From positions 310,001 to 374,000 of the forward strand of contig RBKR01000012.1 in assembly GCA_004835665.1 (NCBI GenBank): a DNA stretch of 64,000 nucleotides, read 5' to 3'. Position numbers and translations under genes: made by a program. The DNA is from Phoma sp. XZ068 (lineage: Eukaryota; Ascomycota; Dothideomycetes; Pleosporales; Didymellaceae). The stretch's first letter is position 1. The number at the start of each line of letters is the position of its first letter. Of this stretch, positions 1-10,274 are shown one piece after another. The notes under the pieces are model-generated. The model did no database searches. It saw only the letters and a program-made list of their open reading frames with translations, and was not told the origin of the DNA.

Positions 1-416
1 GGTGGCCAAAGCGGAAGTTCATGCCTCTCCGACAATACAACTCTTTCCCTGATCCTCGCTTTGGTGTTGAGTCTTTGGGAACCAAATCGTGGTCGTGTCG
101 GTTTCTCCCGAGCTATCAACACCTGGTGTCGACATCTTGCGAGCTTTGCGGATACCAATTTAGCACGGACGAAGATCCAAAGCTGCACATGGATGTGCAT
201 GCGCTACGACAATGTGAACAAGAACTTTATTCCGACGTGGATCACTTGTACTGTCATCTCATTGATAGCCACGGCCTGGTTGCAAAGTCTATTCCTAGGC
301 CTAACCTGTGGCATCATGCAGGGTCACTCTTTCACTCCATCGATGCCGGCAAAGCCTTAGGAGAATGGCAGCAACAAATTCCTGCGCTAGATTCCATGTT
401 CCGATTTCTAGAATAG
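1..416 (+). CDS. 3' end of a C2H2 zinc-finger-like protein (partial)
   Basis: The reading frame is open from the left edge to the TAG at 414-416; the ATG at 21 is only the first one inside the window, so the real start is probably outside. The peptide contains CELCGYQF followed by HMDVH, which is the classical C-x2-C-x12-H-x3-H spacing. Further on, a degenerate C...C-H-x4-H block (LYCHLIDSHG) resembles a second weak finger. Fungal proteins with a few C-terminal C2H2-like fingers are often transcription-factor-like, but nothing else of the protein is visible, so the function is not assignable. A short chance frame remains possible. Confidence 0.4.
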   Translation, partial: WPKRKFMPLRQYNSFPDPRFGVESLGTKSWSCRFLPSYQHLVSTSCELCGYQFSTDEDPKLHMDVHALRQCEQELYSDVDHLYCHLIDSHGLVAKSIPRPNLWHHAGSLFHSIDAGKALGEWQQQIPALDSMFRFLE

Positions 417-470
417 TGTCCATAGAATAAACTATGTCAAAGAGCATGTCGATGAAGATTCCGAGATGCG

Positions 471-1317
471 CTATTTCCACGGCCTCGCGGGATCAGCGTT
501 CACTTCTTCACCCCAGTCCGCCTTATCCATGTAGTACGCCAACCCCTCCACACTAGTCTGCCTGAGCATCTTCTCACCGTTCCTCTGCTTCTTCATCCTT
601 TGCATCCTTTCGCGCTCGACCGCCTTAGCAGGATACACATCCGGCCATCCTTCCTTCCTCCACTCCCTCAGCCGATTGGATCCAGTATGGTAGTTCGTGT
701 CGTCCCCTTGACCATCGTTGCGGTCATAGTAATTCAATCTGGGCTGCGCAAAGTGCGGTTCCAGCGGGCTGAGGAAGGCGCTTTTGGTGAAGAAGACCGG
801 GTCGCTGGGCTCTGCGGATCGGATATCAAGGATAGTACAGACTTTGTTAACTGCCTCGATACGAATTTTTCGCGAGTCTATGTCTGACGTGTGCTCCAGG
901 ATAGACAGGGCTTCTTGATACACGGCCAGTACTGCTGAGCGGTCGAGGTTGCAGCACCTTGGATTGTTGCTTGTGGGGTTGTGTTGGGCGAATCTAAAAC
1001 GAAGGTCTTCGATTATGTTGGCGATGCGCTTCCAGTGTGGTTCGGAGGGTGAATCGTCATGATGAGGCGGCCCTGGTTTTGTCGCATCCTTGGGTTCAGG
1101 TGAAAGCTTGCCCAGTTGAGGCCGGCTTCTTTCTCATATTCATAACATAGGGTTTGAGGAGGATCTGGATCTTTATGAGGGATACGCATCTCGTTGTTGG
1201 CGTACGAAGCTGGGTGTAATTGTGTGCTTGCTTGCTTATGGCAGAGTGGGCAGTGAATTGCTGGATTGGAGTATTGGCGCAAGTTGAAAAGAGTTGGTAA
1301 GGCTAGAGGAAACCGTG
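471..1317 (-). CDS. Hypothetical protein, 3' exon(s); exon structure unresolved
   Basis: A minus-strand frame runs from about 1130 down to the stop at 471 and reads like real coding sequence (SEPHWKRIANIIEDLRFRF, later WRKEGWPDVYPAKAVER). It has no ATG where it opens. A second overlapping frame from about 1317 to 1013 contains a CPLCHK motif and also has no ATG. That frame is preceded on the minus strand by a CTAAC branch-like motif and CTAG, a good intron 3' end. The most likely reading is a multi-exon gene whose 5' exons lie above 1317 and whose two visible frames are joined by an intron I could not place. No family is recognised. The charged C-terminus looks soluble. Confidence 0.35.
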
Positions 1318-1695
1318 AGTTACGTTAGAACCTTAGACGTCAAACGGCTCATCAGGAAGGTGAACAAGAGGCGGTGTCAAGGCGCAACACGGCGAATCGT
1401 ACGGGTGCCTGCAGAACAACAAACACACTTCACTTGGTAATGGTGGGGCGCATTCTGAAGGAAGTTGAGCTAAATAGAAGACTCATATTCTACTAAAAGT
1501 CTTCGTGTACTGCGCCGATGCCTAAATTGCTAGTACCTGTCTGGTGGCTGGGCCCTGGCCTGTCAAGACAGCAAGCCCACCCAACACAGCTGCTTCAGTC
1601 CCACTCAAAAAGGCATTCCGCACCTTCTACCTTCCTCAAAAACTTCCTAAACACCGTAAGTTGTTGTATGAGAGTATCTGTAGTCATAATTTGGC

Positions 1696-2229
1696 TTACT
1701 GTCGTCGATTCGCTTTTTGCATCCGCCTGTTCAACTTACGCAGAGCGAAAGCTCTGCGCACATTCGTCCTACTAACGATCATGACGAGTGAATTTGCCGT
1801 GTCTTTCCTCGCAGGCTTCTTTGCATAATCCTCGTCAGCGCTATCGTCGATAGCGGTGCCATGCTTGGTATCCCCTCCAGGTATCTGGGTAATGCCAGCA
1901 TTGATCTTCTTGCGGAAAGCCCAGCTTTTGTAGTACGCAGCTGTGCCTGGCACATCGCGCGGTCCATCATCCAAGGTGTACTGCGCCGGTTCAGCCGAAG
2001 CTGCAGGAGATTGGCGTGCTTCTGTGATATCTTGTTGTGCAGCCGCAAAGAGAGGAACCAGTGCTGAGCTTGTGAAATACACCGGAGGAGGGCTTGGATA
2101 GTCGCCGACGTGACTTATTCTCCTCAGTGGCGGTTCAACTTTTATGCGATGAGGCAGTGACGTGCTCATTGGCGCAATGGCGTCGTGCGCATATCGAGTA
2201 TAGCGAGTGAGGTAGAAGTCACTCTGCAT
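1696..2229 (-). CDS. Hypothetical protein, probable first exon
   Basis: An ATG at 2229 opens a 177-codon frame with ordinary coding composition (PHRIKVEPPLRRISHVGDYP, then GTAAYYKSWAFRKK). Near its end two donor-like sequences occur on the minus strand, GTTAGT after VMI and GTAAGT after RAFAL, so the last residues before the stop at 1696 are probably intronic. One or more small downstream exons may extend to about 1510. No domain, signal peptide or membrane segment is recognised. It could be the 5' part of the unresolved gene ending at 471, or a separate gene; I cannot decide from sequence alone. Confidence 0.4.
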   Translation of the reverse strand: MQSDFYLTRYTRYAHDAIAPMSTSLPHRIKVEPPLRRISHVGDYPSPPPVYFTSSALVPLFAAAQQDITEARQSPAASAEPAQYTLDDGPRDVPGTAAYYKSWAFRKKINAGITQIPGGDTKHGTAIDDSADEDYAKKPARKDTANSLVMIVSRTNVRRAFALRKLNRRMQKANRRQ

Positions 2230-3234
2230 ATTGGCTGCTTCATTGAAGGGAATATGAGTGTGTTCAAGTAATATTATTATGAGTAGTTTCTGTGTACGTT
2301 TCTTAAGTGACTCAGCGCTAGGCGTGGGTGCTCATGAGGCGCTTGGGTGTAGGGTGCCTTCACTTCATCGAGGGACGAGATATCAAGCACAGTCTTCACT
2401 TAAAGCGATACAGAACATGTAACGCGATGCAGCTCTTGCAATGAGAACTACAAGTGTGGTCGGTGGAGGCAGCAACAAATCACCTAGAGCGAGGGGCGTA
2501 AAGCATTGCCAACAACCGCTGAGGATCGGTCGTGCAAAATCCCGGTAGGACATGCAGCATTGAGATTGGGCGTTGGAGACCTGATGTATACAGATATTGT
2601 GACTATCATCGTCGGTGTCGTCGTCGGCCTTAACATTGGGTTGTTATTGCCCAATACGGAAAGCTTGGGACGTAGCAAGCTTTCCCGCACAACCTCTTTG
2701 TCTCACCACCTCTCACTCCACCATTTTGAACAAGGACGAGTGGCGCAAACTCGAATCGACCCGACATGCGTGAACTACGCTCTTCGAAAATCCAACAATG
2801 CGAGCTTGCAGGCACGACTGTCTCCTGCTTGGATATTGATGTATCCCAGCAACGCGCGCTGGGAGTGCCAGGAGGCCCAGCGACAGCTCAGGCCATCTCA
2901 CAGAGACGCCAATATATGAGCAGGCAGCCCCATGCCTATCAGTGAGTATGATGACAGACAAGCCGAAGAGTCTGCTCAGCTAACATGAAAGTCAGATGGA
3001 ATACGTCACAACTGACGATAACAACCCATACCACCATAAGGTGGTGGGCTTCCCGTAACGTGGGTCTGTCTGTGGCCAGCACAGCATTCATCTACGAAAG
3101 TTTGGATTGAAGGCGATGGCGTTTATCAAGGCGATACAAGACCGCTGATTTACCGATTCCCCAGTTACCGAAAGCGTATTGCAATGGATTTGGCACTGCT
3201 GGTATGGGCCATGGAGACGGATGTGTGACTTTCG
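2230..3234. other. Intergenic stretch, no supported gene
   Basis: About 1 kb between the orphan start at 2229 and the stop of the glycosyltransferase at 3235. A plus-strand frame ending at 2919 has a short hydrophobic run but no convincing start or family. I see no RNA gene, repeat or element. Confidence 0.5.
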
Positions 3235-4668
3235 TTAATATTGCTGGTTCTTACACCGCTGCTGGTTCGCCCAACGCTTGAAGTGGTCTTTCCTCCATCC
3301 ACTCGTCCAGGTCCGTGGTTTGTTTTCGCCGTTGACTTCGATCTCTTCCGGCTCCATGTGCGCACCCAAGCGCATGCTGCTGCTCAGATGACATTTCGTA
3401 AAGCCGTTCTCATTCCAGTTGGGCGCTGCGATCGACGAATATGACCACTGCAGGCAATATTTGTTGCTGTCGCACGACTCTTTACATGCCTCCCACGAGT
3501 CTTCTGCTCTCGTTGCACGGTTGCCGTCTGGCTCGCCCTCTTTTTCGAACAAAATGTTCCACCTGTTGTTCGTGGATTCAGAAGACAGATTGTCCCAGTC
3601 GTGACGAGTCTGGTTGAGATCTTCGGGGCCCATGAAACGGTACCACAAGTCAGCGTATCGCAACGCATTATCGATCTTATGATTCTCTACGCGCTCTTTC
3701 TCGAACTTGTACAGGTTGCTTCCAATCGCGGGGGAGATGTGATGCATCATGAGCACTGGTTCGCACCAAAGTCCTGGCGAGTAGGATACGGTGGCCGGAT
3801 TGAAGCCGGAAACACCAGGCCAGAAGCTGACCATTTCCAGACTGAGCTCAGTCTTGAGAAAACTCTCCACCAGGTGGATCGCCGAGGGATAGTCTTTAAT
3901 CCTAGGGTCCCAATTCTTCCAGTTCTTCATCATGACTTTCCGATCTTCAAACAGCAGTCGCATAGTTTGGCCCGAAACTATAAAAGAAGTGCCAGCGGCT
4001 GCAAAGGCATCGGGCACATCAATGATAGGCGGATTTCCGAAGAAGTATTTCATCTTAGGATCATATTGGCTCAGCCAGTCCAGGAGGTTCCCTCGGTCGA
4101 TAAAGGCTTCTTCGTCAGTGAAGACGTACCAATCTCGCTTCGGGCGATACTCCCATGTGCTCTCCATCGCCCTGAGTATCTTGTATTTGGCCAGCGCTTG
4201 CAGAATTTCCTGCTCTTTCTTGGGGTCTTTCTCTTGCAGGCTGCTAAGAGGTTTGCCCTTCCGCGCATAGTCGAGCTGCCGCTTGTACCTCTCCAGCTCA
4301 TCATTCTTGGCAACGTACTTCACAGGGTACTTTGCCAGAACATCAAACACTGGAAACGGGCCAATATCCATCATCAAGTCTCCCATCAATAAAAGTTCTG
4401 AATGGTAGGCATCGTCGAGGTGTAGCAACGCTGGCGCAAGCTTTGCGTACGCATCGGTCGCGGCGGTGATAACGGTAACGACGAGGTGATTGACACCAAC
4501 GCGGTGTTCGCCAAGGGCTGTTGTCGATTTTGGTCGCTGGCTTGGGGGCAGCTCTTCGTCGTCATAATAGACAGGCCAGCCCTTGATCCAACAGAACGCG
4601 TACACGAGAACAAGGAAAACGAGGAGGCGAGCCGGGCGCGGCATGAGGTGCTGTTTGTTGGCGAGCAT
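3235..4668 (-). CDS. GT31-like type II membrane glycosyltransferase with C-terminal PAN/Apple-like region
   Basis: Single-exon frame of 477 aa from ATG 4668 to TAA 3235. Residues about 13-33 form a signal anchor after a short basic N-terminus, giving type II Golgi/ER topology. The middle matches the fungal GT31/Fringe-like family: WYVFTDEEAF near residues 180-190, followed by NLLDWL and a KYFFGNPP strand where canonical members have an acidic D-x-D-like metal site and a glycine-serine strand. The region around residues 385-435 carries paired cysteines (CKESCDSNKYCLQW, then KCHLSSS), as in the PAN/Apple-like tail common in this fungal family. The expected role is sugar transfer onto secreted or wall glycoconjugates. 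Donor and acceptor are unknown. The acidic motif is unusual and activity is uncertain. Confidence 0.75.
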   Translation of the reverse strand: MLANKQHLMPRPARLLVFLVLVYAFCWIKGWPVYYDDEELPPSQRPKSTTALGEHRVGVNHLVVTVITAATDAYAKLAPALLHLDDAYHSELLLMGDLMMDIGPFPVFDVLAKYPVKYVAKNDELERYKRQLDYARKGKPLSSLQEKDPKKEQEILQALAKYKILRAMESTWEYRPKRDWYVFTDEEAFIDRGNLLDWLSQYDPKMKYFFGNPPIIDVPDAFAAAGTSFIVSGQTMRLLFEDRKVMMKNWKNWDPRIKDYPSAIHLVESFLKTELSLEMVSFWPGVSGFNPATVSYSPGLWCEPVLMMHHISPAIGSNLYKFEKERVENHKIDNALRYADLWYRFMGPEDLNQTRHDWDNLSSESTNNRWNILFEKEGEPDGNRATRAEDSWEACKESCDSNKYCLQWSYSSIAAPNWNENGFTKCHLSSSMRLGAHMEPEEIEVNGENKPRTWTSGWRKDHFKRWANQQRCKNQQY

Positions 4669-7434
4669 TGTCGCTAGCAGAGATTGCGTTTCATCTGATT
4701 GTAAGGGAAAAAAAGAACGAGCGTCTTGGACTCTTGGATCTGTCGGCCAGCCTGCTCGCGGTTTAAAGACGTTGCGCGACGCTGTCAGCAGCTCAGGGAT
4801 GGTGCCGACGCCCCCAAGCCCCTAGCCCACGACTAGAGAACATTCCGGTGGGGCTTTGCTCGTAACCGCATGCGAACGGACGCGCGGCGAACGCTCAAAG
4901 TCGAGGCAAGACATCACAGCAGCAAAGCTCTCGCAATGGCAAATTTGGCATGTTCCGTCAAACCAGCATCGTGCATCGCTATCTCTCGAGTCGTGCATCC
5001 TATGCTTGGCAACGCACACTAATCGCCCGCCTGCGGAGCGAGACGATCCGGTAGTAATATAGCATGCAGGCAAGGGACCCACTTCTTTCCTCACAGCCGG
5101 CACTAGAAGACAACATGATGAGCAACCATTCTGGTGGTACAGAGTTGCGCGGAAGAGCTGTCGCGCAATGGGCATCACTCGACGCATATGTCAGTTCTTT
5201 CGGTTAGGTGTTCGCATCCGCCGCTTGCGGAACAGGGACCCTTGGTGTCGGCTGACATACCCACGCGAAAAAGGAGACAGGGCAGAGCTTCAACTACGCC
5301 GAAGTCACTCAGATTCGCGTGTACCTAATGCCATCGCGATCTCGCACGCCAATTCATCCTATCATCATATTGTGTTCGTTACTTATGTGGCCTTTTTCTA
5401 TGTGGGTTGAGTGTTCATCCGTTACAGCGCTTCTGGCAGACCATCACGTGATCCTCCAGGTCTCTCCATGCACGTATCATATTCTTTCCAGGTCGCTGGT
5501 ACAAATCTGTTCGGTCTATTAAAGCTCAAAGCGCCAACTGGTCATTATTCTGACCTGCGTCTGTTTCTCTGGGATTCTGTCTAGCCAATGGAGAACAACC
5601 AGATTGCACCCTCCAGACGCAGCATAGGCTAAACGCTCCCACTGTTGTGTAAGGTTTAATTATGGGTGAGGATGGAGAGGTCCGATGAGGCTACACCGGC
5701 AACAACCACGGTACCAGCGCACACCCACGGAACTCACACATCGACAGGACCGAGAAACAGATCATAGGTCGAAGTACACCAGATTAGAAACTCATGGAAG
5801 CCAATGAGTCAAAGGATTCGACTGCAGGATTGGAATTTGTTATGAGTTTCGGTCCTACAAGCCAATCATGCATCCCTCCAATAGTCAATGGGCCCATCAG
5901 ATTTCATCAGCATCTATTGTTGTTCGTCTGGGAAGAGGTCATGTAAGTAGCATAAGCGGTGGTGATGGGTCAAGGGATCAAGGTAAGGAAGGAAGATCGA
6001 AAACATAATTTTTCTGATCAAGCGAACTCTGTCTGGAGGTGGTCACAATTTTATGGAAGATATTATGAGAAAAGGCAGTAATTGGCGATGTTAGCAACTC
6101 ATTTTACGTTACTTTGAACTCTGAAGATAAAAAACTCGAAAAAGTAAAGTTCCCATACAACATCATGCGCCTTCAGACAACAAACCCACCATGCGGAAAA
6201 CAAACCCGAATGATAAGAAGGGGAAAGTGGCTTGGGTAAACGTTGCGTTGACAATATCTGTCGGATTTGATTGACCAAGCCCGGCGGCAGTGCGAGGCCG
6301 AAAGAGAAGGTGTGAAGGCTTTCGTGATTGTAATGCATCGTTTAGAGAATATTTTGTTCGTCGGTAATTGTAAAGAAAGCCCTTCAAATGGTGAAAGAGA
6401 CTCGATTGTGGTGACAAAGACTCCGAACGGTCCACTCAGCGGGAAATGCATGACACAATCGCGCACACGATTGTTTTGAAGAGGAAGACTGCAGGGTGCG
6501 TGTTCCGCTTGGGGGGACCACGGTTGCGTCGAGAACAACGGCGAGGCATCTTGGCAGTAGTGTGATGTGTTTAGAGGGGTGTTCTTGTAGAATAGTATGA
6601 GGTTTGTGATATTCTGAGGCTGGAAGCAGCTTTCTGTGCAGATGGGCTTGAGGTGAGGGATGTGTGATGTGGATGGGAAGAGGAAAAATGGTGGTCCTTC
6701 TGTGGTCTTAATAAAGTCATCTTGATTTCTGAATTATTGTATTCCTGGATGTTGTTCTTGCGAACCAAAGTTGATATCTCTAAGTAGCCATTTGAAACAT
6801 AATTTTTGAAGAGTAAGGCGGGGCAGTACCATTCACACATCCAAAGTGATCAAAAAATACTGTAAAAGTTGAAATTTAATCCAACCTACGACAGCGAACG
6901 CCCTATTACCCTGGTGGTGCGGGTTCGAGTATTAACCTTTCGATCCCCGACCCTGGTTGTGTCTCCCTCGCTATCAATTCAATACCCAATATTCCTTATA
7001 CATCATACTCAAGAGTTCCCATCGACTGGTGTGTTAGATACCTCGAATAAACCAAATTAATAACAAAGTCAAAGGCTTGCGGATTCAGCTGTCGAAGCTC
7101 ACGATACTGGGAGTTCCTACTTTCGAGATGTTGTATCTATCCCGCCAAGATCACATCCTAACCCTATTTCAGGGTTCGACCAAGTGGTGGTTGGCTATCT
7201 AGCCCCCGGTGCATAAGTGAAGTTCGCTATAGAATCTTGCAATTCTCACCACATAATGGCAATTGATGGGCGTCTGTCACTCATACGGACGGATAAGGAA
7301 GCGAAAGGTGAGATTTTGTCAGGCATGATAGCAGCTTTAGTTGGTTGGCAGCTTGGTAGGATCATCTAAAATATGTCCTTAGCTGACTCTCGAAATGTTA
7401 TCCCATGCTCCCTTGATCAAACTTCTTGAGTCAA
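4669..7434. other. Gene-poor stretch of 2.8 kb
   Basis: No frame here has both a believable start and protein-like composition. Many short overlapping frames occur on both strands and look like chance. It must contain the promoter of the glycosyltransferase (start 4668) and the 3' flank of the reductase gene (stop 7435). No tRNA, transposase, terminal repeat or long low-complexity tract was seen. It could hold untranslated RNA or decayed sequence. Confidence 0.5.
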
Positions 7435-8490
7435 TCAAGCGCCCTTCCAGAATGTTTCCATGTACTGTCGCACTCCCACAGGCTCCACCGTGGGACAGAG
7501 TTTGTTGAGTATTGGCTTCAAAACCACCTCGTCTTCCATATCCCTGATATAGGCAAGTCGAAATTCCGCCCATAGCTGCCCCATGAAATCATCTTGAGCA
7601 GTCATTTCCAGCTTTCTCTCAACATCCACTTGCTTCACCACATCGACTTGGAACTTTTTACCAGTAACGGCTTCCGCGTGCGCCAGTATTTCGCCCATGG
7701 TAAGAGTCTCGCCAACCATACTCATTTCTTCCTCCCATTTAGGCAATGCGAGTGATGCCACAACGAATTTGCCAACATCTTTGAGGGATGTCATGGTAAT
7801 CCGTGGCCATGAGCCATCGTCCTTCTGCGGGAGCTCCGCGATGGCGTTCTTCAGTCCGATCAAGAAAGCACCTGATCCATCTCTGAGATCTCCCTGCCTT
7901 AACAGTCCTTGGCATGCCTCATCTTCACCAGCCGAATAGCCTCCTTGTGTCTCCATCTGCACCACCAGCTTATCTTCATCTGCCTCGGATGGGTTGGGAT
8001 ACATTCCAAGTCCAATGTAGTTCATGAAAGAGCCTTGGTTGAACCTAGCACATTCAATCCTGTCTTTTTGCTTCAAGCACTCGTCCCACACGCCTTCGGA
8101 GGTCCACTTCAAAGAAGTGACGGTCTCCCACCCTCTAGGTCCGAGGCCCCATTGTGACGGCGCAAAGCGCTTGCAGCCAGCTTCGATCGCAGCATTGAGG
8201 AGGTTGATTTGTATCTGTGCTTGTGTACCATCGATGGCTGAGGTGACTGACACCACTGTGTGAACATCCTTCAAGGCCGTTTCCAACGATGCCGAGGAAA
8301 GGTAATCGACCGTACGGAACTGGGTACGCGCTCCGTCTTTGTCGATGGCACGAAGCCAAGATGGACTGCGAGGACTTCGGGACAGAATAATGGCGTTCCA
8401 TGAGCGTGTCTTTTGAGAGGAAAGGAGAGCTGTAACGATAGCCCGGCCTAGAGAGGCGGAAGTTCCGCCAGCAATCGCGAGGTTTGGCAT
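7435..8490 (-). CDS. NmrA-like / isoflavone-reductase-like NAD(P)-binding protein
   Basis: Single-exon frame of 351 aa from ATG 8490. The N-terminus MPNLAIAGGTSASLGRAIV is a Rossmann beta-alpha-beta with a glycine-rich dinucleotide loop at residues 8-15. It is followed by VVSVTSAI at the second strand and KRFAPSQWG, the block typical of atypical SDRs of the NmrA/PCBER group. Length fits the family, usually 300-350 aa. Fungal members range from NADP-sensing regulators to secondary-metabolite reductases, and the catalytic class cannot be told here. No biosynthetic backbone gene is nearby. It is divergent from the membrane protein at 8854 across 363 bp, so the two may share regulation. Confidence 0.8.
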   Translation of the reverse strand: MPNLAIAGGTSASLGRAIVTALLSSQKTRSWNAIILSRSPRSPSWLRAIDKDGARTQFRTVDYLSSASLETALKDVHTVVSVTSAIDGTQAQIQINLLNAAIEAGCKRFAPSQWGLGPRGWETVTSLKWTSEGVWDECLKQKDRIECARFNQGSFMNYIGLGMYPNPSEADEDKLVVQMETQGGYSAGEDEACQGLLRQGDLRDGSGAFLIGLKNAIAELPQKDDGSWPRITMTSLKDVGKFVVASLALPKWEEEMSMVGETLTMGEILAHAEAVTGKKFQVDVVKQVDVERKLEMTAQDDFMGQLWAEFRLAYIRDMEDEVVLKPILNKLCPTVEPVGVRQYMETFWKGA

Positions 8491-8853
8491 GGTCTATTTT
8501 TCTTTTACAAAATGGCTTGGAGGCTCGAAGATGAGAGACAACCAGAAGTGTAGATTCTACTATCATTAAATAAATTGTGGTTAATATATAGCTAAAGACC
8601 AAATTGGGGGAAAGTGGAGTGGTGGGAGGATGTTAGTCTGTCGGAGCCCGTGGAAACCGGGTGTTGCTTTGTCGTTTCCTGGGACCCGCGGGCACCGCCA
8701 GCTGTCCAGTCGTTCGGACCAAAATTAAAGAAAATGGACTACAAACGGACCGCAGCCGTGTAAATAATTGTATAAATAAACCGTAACATACAATGGAATC
8801 TTCTTTATCTCTCATTCTTTTTTCTTGTGTCAAGATCAGGCGCTACGTTCTCC
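8491..8853. promoter_or_regulatory. Divergent intergenic promoter region
   Basis: The 363 bp separate the starts of the reductase (minus) and the four-helix membrane protein (plus), so both promoters must lie here. The central part is AT-rich, with TATAAATAAA-like sequence near 8771-8780. No specific operator is asserted. Confidence 0.5.
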
Positions 8854-9348
8854 ATGATGACGAATGTACTTCCAGTTATTCCTCGCTATGTGTTTGGCAT
8901 CTTCGAACCAGCAATACTCATTGTCGCCTTCATTGTTACCTCAGTATTTCCGCAGTATTATGTTTTGTCCCAGTCGGCAATCCGACCTTCTCGACCTCTG
9001 TTTCCTTCAGAAGAAATCCACATATCCCAACTAAGTAACTTGTTTCTTCTGGTCGCAGTCATATCGATCTATGTTCTGAATGCTACAGACGAAATCAAGG
9101 TAGTCAAAGCATTCTTAACAGCGCTGTGGTGGGGCGACGTAGGTCATTTACTTGTGACAGCTTGGTATATGGGCTGGGAGGATTTCACCAATATTGGCGC
9201 TTGGACTTTGGTGAATTGGGGAAATATTGCCATTCCGACTTTTTTGTTCACAGCGAGGACTCTCTTCTTTTTGGATGTTTTCGGGGATGGAGGGAAAGAA
9301 CGCGGTGGTAACGGGCGTAAGAGTTTGGTCAGTACCGATGAACGTTAG
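8854..9348 (+). CDS. Four-helix integral membrane protein, DUF7704-like
   Basis: The first ATG of this frame is at 8854 (ATGATG); upstream in-frame codons have only a GTG. The 164-aa product begins MMTNVLPVIPRYVFGIFEP and has four hydrophobic helices at about residues 12-33, 60-77, 83-107 and 116-140, then a short glycine-rich polar tail. The IPR-x-x-F-x-x-x-EP start followed by four helices matches what I recall of the fungal DUF7704 family, which has no established biochemical role. A transport or lipid-related role would be a guess. It is divergent from the NmrA-like gene. Confidence 0.65.
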   Translation: MMTNVLPVIPRYVFGIFEPAILIVAFIVTSVFPQYYVLSQSAIRPSRPLFPSEEIHISQLSNLFLLVAVISIYVLNATDEIKVVKAFLTALWWGDVGHLLVTAWYMGWEDFTNIGAWTLVNWGNIAIPTFLFTARTLFFLDVFGDGGKERGGNGRKSLVSTDER

Positions 9349-10274
9349 TAGTGGTGCTAGATATACCGGGGCTGATTTGATCCTAGGGAATCATAGCAAC
9401 GACAACAACAACAACAACAAAGACCGAATAACAAGGGATCCAGAGTGCACCGGCCTGCGGTTTGGCAGAGTACAGACTAATACTTCTACAGGGGGTCTTG
9501 TCGGTCCCAAAAGCAGTGGACATACCGTCTAGTTGGGCTGGATTTTTAGTATTACGAAATGTTGTTAACTCCTAGGGGAAACGATGGACTAGTATTATAC
9601 GAAAGCTTTGTTGAATACTATTTTACAAGAGCTCGAGCCAAAGCCTTCCTTCCTGCTTCTTGATCAACCATAACCCTTCTCTCTTCTTTCCGCTTAAGCC
9701 ATCTCAATTAATGAATCGCCAACTCAAGCCTGTAGGCGAGTCAAAGTTTCCTGGTTGAGGGCAAAAGAAACTTCTAACCGTGGCTTCTGCTGATGCGCCC
9801 ACCTTTACTCCGTGCAAGCGTTCTCAAGCCTGAAGGCGAGCAACTCAGGAAAAGTGAAGGCGCACAAGCTGTAAAGCTTTAAGTGATGTGATGGAGGTTC
9901 TCAGGTACTCCGAGACATGTTGAGATGAAGTAAACCGCTAAACCTGACTCAACTCGAGAGGAGCATAGGTTCAGCAAAGACTGAATTGATGGAAGTTCGG
10001 AATTTGCGCGCCAATGACAGGTCGAAGGGTATTGGGACAGATGTTCATTTGTAAGCAAAGCCTTCCATGGAGCGAGGAGACTGAAGTGGCATCATAACGC
10101 GACGATGAAAAGGTCGATGCGGTTTTGAATATAAAGCGCCGTGGAACGCTGATGATGTCGCTAGTGAAACGCCGCTCGCGCTGACAAGGGAAAAATGGCG
10201 CTGTATGAGGATAAAAAATTTGCGTAGCTTGCAAAACGATGTTTGCGGGAAGGTTAATTTTATGCTCGTGATGT
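9349..10274. other. Intergenic stretch with several hairpin-forming elements
   Basis: 926 bp between the membrane protein and the acidic orphan. The first part carries CAACAACAA-type simple sequence (9401-9420). From 9723 to about 9880 there are two copies of an interrupted palindrome and two perfect inverted repeats, annotated separately. No coding frame is convincing. Confidence 0.55.
9723..9840. repeat. Pair of 18-bp interrupted palindromes, 100 bp apart
   Basis: CTCAAGCCTGTAGGCGAG at 9723-9740 recurs as CTCAAGCCTGAAGGCGAG at 9823-9840, with one mismatch. Each is an interrupted palindrome (CTC..GAG around GCCT..AGGC). Between them lies a perfect 7-bp inverted repeat, AAGTTTC (9744-9750) and GAAACTT (9767-9773). 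Just after the second copy is AAGCT-GTAA-AGCTT (9866-9879). The function is unknown. Confidence 0.6.

Noticed and set aside
2506..2919. Plus-strand frame of 137 codons with a short hydrophobic run
   Set aside because: Starts at TTG; the first ATG (2584) leaves a composition unlike a protein family, and no splice signals or homology are recognised.
6910..6960. GGTTCGAG-containing stretch that resembles a tRNA B box
   Set aside because: The B-box consensus is not completed (GGTTCGAGTAT) and there is no matching A box or acceptor stem at the right distance.
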